DNA of 5,791 bases, taken from assembly GCA_007132825.1 (NCBI GenBank), contig SLNX01000222.1:1-5791 (forward strand). The letters run 5' to 3'. The first letter of the stretch is position 1; every line of letters begins with the position of its first letter. The stretch is from Bacteroidales bacterium. GTDB lineage: Bacteria > Bacteroidota > Bacteroidia > Bacteroidales > UBA7960. The notes under the pieces were generated by a model. The model made no database searches. It saw only the letters and a program-made list of their open reading frames with translations, and was not told where the DNA came from. Below are positions 1 to 4,999 of the stretch, piece after piece. Position numbers and translations under genes: made by a program.

Positions 1-215
1 GGTTGAACAGGTTTTTATGCAACCGGATCAGGCTTATGCGGTTAAAAGCTTTTGCCGTTATGTATCCGAAACTTAAGGATGGCATTTTGAAGAAAGGGCA
101 TTATGGCGACATCACTTTACCGAAATTATTTAAGGTGAACGACTGGGTGGTTGTAATACCCGTTGCTGCCATGATCATTTTGCTTCTTATGTGGATTGAG
201 CGTTCTGGGTTTTGA
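1..215 (+). CDS. C-terminal fragment of a membrane protein, possibly ECF transporter T component (CbiQ/EcfT-like)
   Basis: Only the 3' end of this gene lies in the window; the frame (codons from base 3) is open at the left edge and stops at TGA 213-215, leaving 71 residues with TTG at base 3 read as an internal Leu. The visible part has a basic stretch, then ILKKGHYGDI, then a hydrophobic segment from about DWVVVIPVAAMI to the end that reads as one membrane helix with a short polar tail. In CbiQ/EcfT proteins a cytoplasmic coupling helix carrying an A/S-R-G motif is followed by a few polar residues and a final membrane helix; KKGHYGD sits where ARGFxG would be expected. That resemblance is weak, because the Arg of the motif is Lys here and most of the protein is outside the window. 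That it encodes a membrane protein is fairly safe; the ECF assignment is tentative. It is convergent with the methyltransferase gene and ends 38 bases from that gene's stop. Confidence 0.55.
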   Translation, partial: LNRFLCNRIRLMRLKAFAVMYPKLKDGILKKGHYGDITLPKLFKVNDWVVVIPVAAMIILLLMWIERSGF

Positions 216-239
216 TCGGCAGGGTCCGACACTGTTAAT

Positions 240-269
240 AAGGGAAAGCCACTTTATTGGCTTTCCTTT
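240..269. terminator. Probable bidirectional intrinsic terminator between convergent genes
   Basis: GGAAAGCCA (243-251) and TGGCTTTCC (258-266) form a perfect 9-bp stem with a 6-base loop (CTTTAT). The stem can be extended by a G-U pair (242/267) and two A-U pairs (241/268, 240/269). On the plus strand a T-rich run (CTTTCCTTTC) overlaps and follows the stem; on the minus strand the sequence after the stem is CCTTATTAAC, a weaker T tract. It lies between the stop of the plus-strand membrane-protein gene and the minus-strand operon, so it can serve both. The minus-strand stop codon TAA (256-254) lies in the loop, so the last codons of the methyltransferase gene form one arm. Confidence 0.72.
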
Positions 270-1144
270 CTAACCTGAAGAAAAAGATTGATACCTAGTG
301 GTTCACTGATCACATTGGTAGCAGACTTCGATATGCCTGCCTGCTCTGCGAAATGCTGAAGCTCCTCTTCTGAGCGATGATAAAGAAACCAATCGCCCAA
401 CACCTCCATGATTTTTCTTGAAGGATTCTCCGTGTTAAAGTTTCCGATGACCATCTTGCCACCGGTACGAATAAAGTCATAATATCTCTTTAACAGGAAA
501 ACAAAGTGTTTGTCTTTGAAGTAATCAAAAAGGCCTGCGCTCCAGATGAGTTCATATTGTTTCTCGGGTGTAAAGCGGATGACATTCTTCTGTGCAAAAT
601 TTAAACAATGCGTGTAAGCCTTGTTCTTTTGTTTTGCATAATCGATCGCACGCTGATCGAGATCAATGAGGTCAAAAGCAAGCTTGTTTTCAGGTGTCTC
701 TTTAAGGTATTCATTGACTTCTGTAACCGGTCCGCTACCAAGGATTAAAACGTTCACTGTTTGATCCGAGGATTTTGCATTTAACTCTTTAAGCATCTCA
801 ATAGCCAGCTTTTTCCGGTTGACAACTGCGATAGCTGCCGGCAGGTGATGAAAAAACTGATCCCACTTCCGATACTTTGGGTCGGAACTGATATAATGCT
901 GATATATTTTCTCAATGATGAAAAAATCGCCATTGTATCCAAATGGTTTGCAAAATGAAAAACCAATAATGGTTCCCGGATTTAAAATCGGTCCCATCAG
1001 GTTCCTTAACGATTGAATTTCGCTGGTTGGAAGATCGTCGATCAGTTCAAGAATATGGTCATAGTTGTCCGGATCCGGACCTCCGTTGTTCATCATATCT
1101 TGAATAAAAGCCGCAATCGAAGGGTTATTGGCAGCTGTGCCCAT
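254..1144 (-). CDS. Class I SAM-dependent methyltransferase, PhcB / 3-OH-PAME biosynthesis-like family
   Basis: A 296-residue soluble protein with no signal peptide or membrane helix. Residues 1-125 are a helical N-terminal region containing KPFGYNGD (66-73), close to the KPxGYAGDYE-type motif that precedes the catalytic domain in this family. The Rossmann domain follows: VLILGSGPVTE (132-142) is the glycine-rich SAM motif I; IDLDQ (160-164) supplies the acidic residue for the SAM ribose; SAGLFDYF (202-209) is the motif IV region; GGKMVIGNFN (228-237) and NPSR (240-243) follow. The SAGLFDY, IGNF, NPSR and DWFLYHRSEEEL features match what I recall of proteins annotated as extracellular factor 3-hydroxypalmitic acid methyl ester biosynthesis, the family of Ralstonia PhcB, which methylates 3-hydroxy fatty acids. 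The family is broad, so the substrate here is unknown. It is the last gene of the operon, 26 bases after the LytTR regulator, with no Shine-Dalgarno sequence (TATAA directly precedes ATG). Its 3' end overlaps the terminator hairpin. Confidence 0.85.
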   Translation of the reverse strand: MGTAANNPSIAAFIQDMMNNGGPDPDNYDHILELIDDLPTSEIQSLRNLMGPILNPGTIIGFSFCKPFGYNGDFFIIEKIYQHYISSDPKYRKWDQFFHHLPAAIAVVNRKKLAIEMLKELNAKSSDQTVNVLILGSGPVTEVNEYLKETPENKLAFDLIDLDQRAIDYAKQKNKAYTHCLNFAQKNVIRFTPEKQYELIWSAGLFDYFKDKHFVFLLKRYYDFIRTGGKMVIGNFNTENPSRKIMEVLGDWFLYHRSEEELQHFAEQAGISKSATNVISEPLGINLFLQVRKESQ

Positions 1145-1170
1145 TTATACAGTGTTTTGAAGATAAGAAA

Positions 1171-1923
1171 TTATTTAGCGAGCATGGCTTCCAGCAGGTT
1201 TTTATACTCTTTGTCAACTGTGATCACAGTCATTTTGTCGGCCATGATCAGTTCGGGATACTTAGCAATAAAGACTTTATCAAGATTGATAATATAATCG
1301 TTGTTTACTCTTACAAAGGTGTTTTCCGGAAGCTTTTTTTCTATTTCTTCAAACGACTCAACAATGGTGATGACCTCATCGCGGAGATGAATTTTGGTCT
1401 GGTTGTCGCTTTGCTGAGCAAAATATACATTGGGCAGGTTGATCTTTTCAAGACCCTTTTCACCTTCCAAAATGATTTGATTCTGCAAATTTTGATTGGA
1501 TTTAAAGAAGGTGTTGAACTGATCACTTTCAATCTTTGACTGAATGTCGTTTTCAAACTTATATCTCGCGATCTCAATATTTGTTTGCAGGTCTTTCTCT
1601 GAAAAAGGTTTAATAATATATCCGTAGGGAAGTGAAATCTTTGCTTTTTGGATGGTTGATACATCTGCATTTGCTGTAAGAAAGATTATCGGCACATCGT
1701 GTTTCTGGCCGATGATGGTTGCTGCTTCAATACCGGTCATCTCTCCTTTTAGAGATATATCCATAAGGATCAGATCTGGAAGTTTCTTGTTAACTTCGTC
1801 GATGGCTTCTTGTCCCGAGGGAAGTGTATTTTGTACAGTGTATCCAAGGCTTATCAGACTTTCTTCAATGTCTGCTGCAACAAGAAACTCATCCTCTACA
1901 ACTAAAATATTCAATTTGCTCAT
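1171..1923 (-). CDS. Response regulator, receiver plus LytTR DNA-binding domain
   Basis: A 250-residue transcriptional regulator. The receiver (about 4-122) has the acidic pocket E10/D11/E12, phosphoacceptor D55 in LILMDISLKG, T83 in FLTAN and K105 in YIIKPF, so it looks fully phosphorylatable. The MDISLKG...TGIEAA and PYGYIIKPFSEKDL wording belongs to a receiver clade often paired with HisKA_2 kinases, one of which is the neighbouring gene. A polar helical linker (about 123-148) leads to a LytTR domain (about 150-250) with the INLPNVYFAQ start, a LPENTFVRV core and YIINLDKV. LytTR domains bind DNA, usually at direct repeats upstream of promoters. In the segment that is normally RVH-K/R-S-Y the sequence is RVNNDY, so the His and Ser are replaced, while an Asn aligned with AgrA Asn201 (N208) remains. 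It follows the receiver-kinase gene by 11 bases and is the only DNA-binding protein in the window, hence the likely output of the system. Confidence 0.92.
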   Translation of the reverse strand: MSKLNILVVEDEFLVAADIEESLISLGYTVQNTLPSGQEAIDEVNKKLPDLILMDISLKGEMTGIEAATIIGQKHDVPIIFLTANADVSTIQKAKISLPYGYIIKPFSEKDLQTNIEIARYKFENDIQSKIESDQFNTFFKSNQNLQNQIILEGEKGLEKINLPNVYFAQQSDNQTKIHLRDEVITIVESFEEIEKKLPENTFVRVNNDYIINLDKVFIAKYPELIMADKMTVITVDKEYKNLLEAMLAK

Positions 1924-1934
1924 TTTTATATTTA

Positions 1935-2999
1935 TTAAAGTTTAAACGTGAGGTTGTATTTTGCTCCAAGTGAAAAATCATAGGTGATTTTAGCATCTAT
2001 CTGCTGTGCCAGTTTGTGAACGATTCTCATGCCAAGTGATCTGGATTCCAATGGATCAAAGGAGTCATCCATCCCAATGCCATCATCAGCAACGGTTAGT
2101 TCAAACATCTTGTTTCGGTCCTTTCTCAAAGAAATATATATCAGGCCACTTTCCTTTTTATGAAAAGCGTGTTTAAATGAGTTGGATATTAACTCATTAA
2201 TTATCAGTCCGCAAGGGATGCCAACATCCAGGGGGAGGAAAACATCATCAATATTGTATTTAAAAGTGATCTTTTGCTGCATCGTATGATAGGTTCGTGC
2301 AATATTGTTGGCCAGGCTCTTTACATAGTGCGGGAACTGTATATTTGCCAGGTTTTCATTCTGATAAAGATTTTCATGTACCAAAGCCATTGAGCGGATT
2401 CTGTTTCGGCTTTCGGCAAGCACAATCTGAAGCCGGTTATCATCCACCAATCTTTCCTGCATTTTCAGGATACTGGAAATAATCTGCATATTGTTCTTTA
2501 CACGATGGTGTACTTCCCTCAGCAGCACGTCCTTTTCGTCCAGAGATCTTTTAAGCTTTTTCTCAGCAACCCTTCTTTTGATCTCCTTTTCAGCAAGTGA
2601 TTTTTTAAGCAAGATGTTGTCTGCCTGCTCATTGATCAACGCAAACAACTTTTCCGGATCAACAGGTTTAACCAGGTAACCATTCACCCCTAAATCAATG
2701 GCTTCAAGAAAGTATTCCTTAATACTGTAGGCCGACATAACAATAACCCTTAACTCTTCGTTGCTTTGTTTTTCTTTGATTTGGCGGATCATATCCAACC
2801 CGTGCATGATGGGCATGTTGATATCGGTAATGATCAGATCAGGTTTATGCGCCTGATAGATCTCTAACCCTTCAAGACCGTTTTCGGCAAGAAATAATGC
2901 GCCTGCTTTATCTTTTAGCATTTTTTCATAATAACTACGGGTTGTCCGGTTATCCTCGACAAAAAGCATTGATATCTCACTAATAGGTAGCTTATCCAT
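1935..2999 (-). CDS. Receiver-histidine kinase fusion (REC-HisKA_2-HATPase)
   Basis: A 354-residue soluble protein in which a histidine kinase is the output of a response regulator. The receiver (about 9-126) has E15/D16, phosphoacceptor D59 in IITDINMP, S89 in VMSAY and K111 in LVKPVD. A charged, probably coiled-coil linker (about 127-158) follows. The dimerisation/phosphoacceptor segment REVHHRVKNNMQII (161-174) is the signature of HisKA_2/HWE-related kinases, with H164 or H165 phosphorylated. The ATPase domain has an N box around LIINELISNSFKHAF (265-279), G1 box DDGIGM (305-310) and G2-like SLGMRIV (321-327). All key residues seen are intact, so it should be active. It has no membrane segment or PAS domain, so its input is probably phosphorylation of its own receiver, plausibly by the hybrid kinase encoded 29 bases upstream. 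Its natural target is the LytTR regulator encoded 11 bases downstream. Ralstonia PhcR shares this unusual receiver-then-kinase order. The gene has no Shine-Dalgarno sequence. Confidence 0.92.
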   Translation of the reverse strand: MDKLPISEISMLFVEDNRTTRSYYEKMLKDKAGALFLAENGLEGLEIYQAHKPDLIITDINMPIMHGLDMIRQIKEKQSNEELRVIVMSAYSIKEYFLEAIDLGVNGYLVKPVDPEKLFALINEQADNILLKKSLAEKEIKRRVAEKKLKRSLDEKDVLLREVHHRVKNNMQIISSILKMQERLVDDNRLQIVLAESRNRIRSMALVHENLYQNENLANIQFPHYVKSLANNIARTYHTMQQKITFKYNIDDVFLPLDVGIPCGLIINELISNSFKHAFHKKESGLIYISLRKDRNKMFELTVADDGIGMDDSFDPLESRSLGMRIVHKLAQQIDAKITYDFSLGAKYNLTFKL

Positions 3000-3028
3000 A
3001 TGAAAAGGAATAGGGGATTAAAGGGTTA

Positions 3029-4843
3029 TCATATATATTTTGCAATTAATGTAAGGAGATCATTCAGGTTGTATGGTTTGCCGATATAATCGGTGCAACC
3101 TGCTTCTAAACTAATTTCACGGTCTTCAACCATAGCATAAGATGTTTGAGCTATGATTGGGATATCGGGATTTTGTGCACGTATTTCTCTTGTTGCTGCG
3201 TATCCGTCTTTCAGGGGCATACGCAAGTCCATAAGTATCAAGTCAATGTCATCTCTCCCCAGAAATGTGTCGACCGCCTCCTGTCCGTTTTTTGCCCAAA
3301 TCAATTGTGCACCGGTTTTTTTCAGGGCACTCTTTATTAGTAAATAATTTGTTGTAACATCCTCTGCAACAAGTATGTTTTTTTCGTTCCAATGGTAATT
3401 CATCTTGTTTGTTTTTTTGGGCTGTTTCTGATAATCAGTTATTGAGCCTTGCTCAAAGGGGATCGTAAAATAAAAAACAGATCCTTTGTCTGGGATGCTT
3501 TCTACCCCTATCTTCCCACCCATAAGATCCACAAAAGCCTTGGATATGGCCAGACCAAGACCTGCACCCTCATGCTTTGGCTGGTGATTCACTACCACCT
3601 GCATAAACCTGTCAAAGATCACTTTTTGCTGCTCCGGCTTAATACCCACACCAGTATCTTTTACGAAAAAAAACAATTCTTTGCCATGCAAGGAACATCC
3701 AGCCTCCACATGTCCTTTGTGGGTAAACTTTATGGCGTTATTAAGCAAATTGATCAATACCTGTTTTATGCGGGTATTGTCAGCGTATATAATTGACTCC
3801 GGCCCATTCAGTTCTTCGTGAATGGTAAGTTTAATCTTGCCGGTTATAATTTTTTGCTCTTTATTAAACAAATCAAAAATTTCCGAGAAAAGATGATTCA
3901 GAGAGAATTCTCTTTTGTTCACTGAGATCATCCCTACTTCAATTTTGGAAAGGTCTATAATATCATTAATTAATGAAAGCAGGTGTTGACCATTGTCATC
4001 AATGATATCAATAAACTCTGCGATCTCTTCAGGGTCGTTTGTCTTACGCAGCAACTGGGTGAAACCAAGAATGCCATTCATTGGAGTCCTGATTTCATGA
4101 CTCATATTTGCCAGGAAAGCAGATTTTAACTTGTCAGATTGTTCTGCCCGCTCCTTGGCTTCCTGTAACTGTGCTGTTCTCTTCTTTACCTTCTGCTCCA
4201 GATTTTTGTTTGCTTCCTCAATTTGTTCATTTTTAGCATCCAATTGCTTATTCAGAAAGAAATCGCGCCGGGTATAATACTCAATGTTGTATGCGGCAAA
4301 CATACCAATAATGTTCGCGGAGATATAGAAAAAATTGTTGTTGATTATCAGTTCTGTAGCGGTATTGGAATACAGAACCGCTCCGACATTGTACATGATT
4401 AAGGTGGTCCATCCGGCAATGGTGGCATAAAAGAACCGAAGCTTAATAAAAAAATATCCGGCAAAGAAAACCAGCATCAAACCCCCATAATATGTATAAT
4501 TCTCGGGTATCATGACCAACATCAAAGTGATACCCCCTCCGGCTACAATGAATGCAAATAAAAGCAGAAACTGCCAAATGCTTTTAAAAAAACTAAAAAA
4601 GGATGAGATAAATATAAGAGATAAGATCGGTATAACAAATCCAAAACGTATAATGGTAAAGGTTGGTTTGAACTCGGTTATCAAAAGGGTGTCGAGAAAT
4701 CCAAATATGCCATACATAAAGGCAACAAGCAATAATGCTGCACGAAATTGCCATAATGAATCGAAAAAGTAACGCTGAAGGAACTCTTTTTCATATTCCT
4801 TATGAAAGGCCAGACTGATTGGGTTGATATTCATTTCACCCAT
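3029..4843 (-). CDS. Membrane hybrid sensor histidine kinase (6TM-HisKA-HATPase-REC)
   Basis: A 604-residue inner-membrane hybrid kinase and first gene of the operon. After a short cytoplasmic N-terminus, six hydrophobic segments are visible at about 33-55, 63-81, 88-111, 117-137, 138-158 and 169-187, with very short loops and no large extracytoplasmic domain. The ISANIIGMFAAYNIEYYTRR segment that closes the domain resembles, from memory, the end of an unnamed six-TM sensor module also found on bacterial cyclases and kinases. A coiled coil (about 195-240) leads to the HisKA H box MSHEIRTPMNG (247-257, H249). The HATPase domain has an N box around N365/N369, G1 DTGVG (396-400), F box FDRF (410-413) and G2 GAGLGLAI (426-433). 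The receiver (about 486-604) has E494/D495, D539 in LMDLRMP, T567 and K589. There is no HPt domain. ATG at 4843-4841 is preferred; a second in-frame ATG lies three codons later (4834-4832), and neither has a Shine-Dalgarno sequence. The shortness of the loops suggests a membrane-borne or lipophilic stimulus. Confidence 0.93.
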   Translation of the reverse strand: MGEMNINPISLAFHKEYEKEFLQRYFFDSLWQFRAALLLVAFMYGIFGFLDTLLITEFKPTFTIIRFGFVIPILSLIFISSFFSFFKSIWQFLLLFAFIVAGGGITLMLVMIPENYTYYGGLMLVFFAGYFFIKLRFFYATIAGWTTLIMYNVGAVLYSNTATELIINNNFFYISANIIGMFAAYNIEYYTRRDFFLNKQLDAKNEQIEEANKNLEQKVKKRTAQLQEAKERAEQSDKLKSAFLANMSHEIRTPMNGILGFTQLLRKTNDPEEIAEFIDIIDDNGQHLLSLINDIIDLSKIEVGMISVNKREFSLNHLFSEIFDLFNKEQKIITGKIKLTIHEELNGPESIIYADNTRIKQVLINLLNNAIKFTHKGHVEAGCSLHGKELFFFVKDTGVGIKPEQQKVIFDRFMQVVVNHQPKHEGAGLGLAISKAFVDLMGGKIGVESIPDKGSVFYFTIPFEQGSITDYQKQPKKTNKMNYHWNEKNILVAEDVTTNYLLIKSALKKTGAQLIWAKNGQEAVDTFLGRDDIDLILMDLRMPLKDGYAATREIRAQNPDIPIIAQTSYAMVEDREISLEAGCTDYIGKPYNLNDLLTLIAKYI

Positions 4844-4919
4844 ACTCAGGTTATTTAAAAGAATAAAAAGCAGTTCAGGTCATAAATACGAAAGTATAAA
4901 CTACTGAGACTTTAAAAAG

Positions 4920-4927
4920 CAAATATA
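4920..4927 (-). promoter_or_regulatory. Bacteroidota-type promoter -7 element for the signalling operon
   Basis: On the minus strand this reads TATATTTG, an exact match to the Bacteroidota -7 consensus TAnnTTTG, 76 bases upstream of the hybrid kinase ATG. The nearest TTG upstream on the same strand (4953-4955, TTGTAAACC) is 25 bases from the element, longer than the usual spacing of about 20, so the -33 element is weak or absent. The expected start of transcription is around 4912-4914, giving a leader of about 70 bases. The surrounding gap 4844-4999 is AT-rich and holds no gene. The same degenerate 8-mer also occurs inside coding sequence (1554-1561 and 4297-4304, minus strand), so the assignment depends mainly on its position. 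Confidence 0.5.
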
Positions 4928-4999
4928 AAATATTTTTACGTATTATGGTTTACAATTTATTTATCTCTGGCAAAATTTCATTCAAAAACAAGACAATCG

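Larger units (their letters stand above)
254..4843 (-). other. Predicted four-gene signalling operon
   Basis: The hybrid kinase, receiver-kinase, LytTR regulator and methyltransferase genes are all on the minus strand with gaps of 29, 11 and 26 bases and no hairpin terminator that I can see between them. One promoter candidate lies upstream (near 4920) and one terminator at the end (243-266). This supports a single transcript that encodes sensor, relay kinase, DNA-binding output and a small-molecule methyltransferase together. Co-transcription is inferred from spacing only. Confidence 0.8.

Noticed and set aside
1013..1297. Plus-strand open frame spanning the methyltransferase/LytTR gene junction
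   Set aside because: It crosses two well supported minus-strand genes and shows no protein-like features beyond those expected from antisense reading.
3449..3796. A 115-codon plus-strand open frame antisense to the hybrid kinase
   Set aside because: It lies wholly opposite the conserved ATPase domain, has no recognisable domain and no promoter or initiation signal; it is a shadow of the real gene.
4275..4750. Assignment of the hybrid kinase as a CqsS or PhcS orthologue
   Set aside because: The overall domain order (six TM, kinase, receiver) is like CqsS, but the membrane-domain sequence does not resemble the CqsS sensor as I recall it; only functional analogy is proposed.
4844..4999. LytTR-type direct repeats for autoregulation
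   Set aside because: The few GTT-containing 9-mers on either strand do not match the usual LytTR site pattern and are not spaced as a pair.
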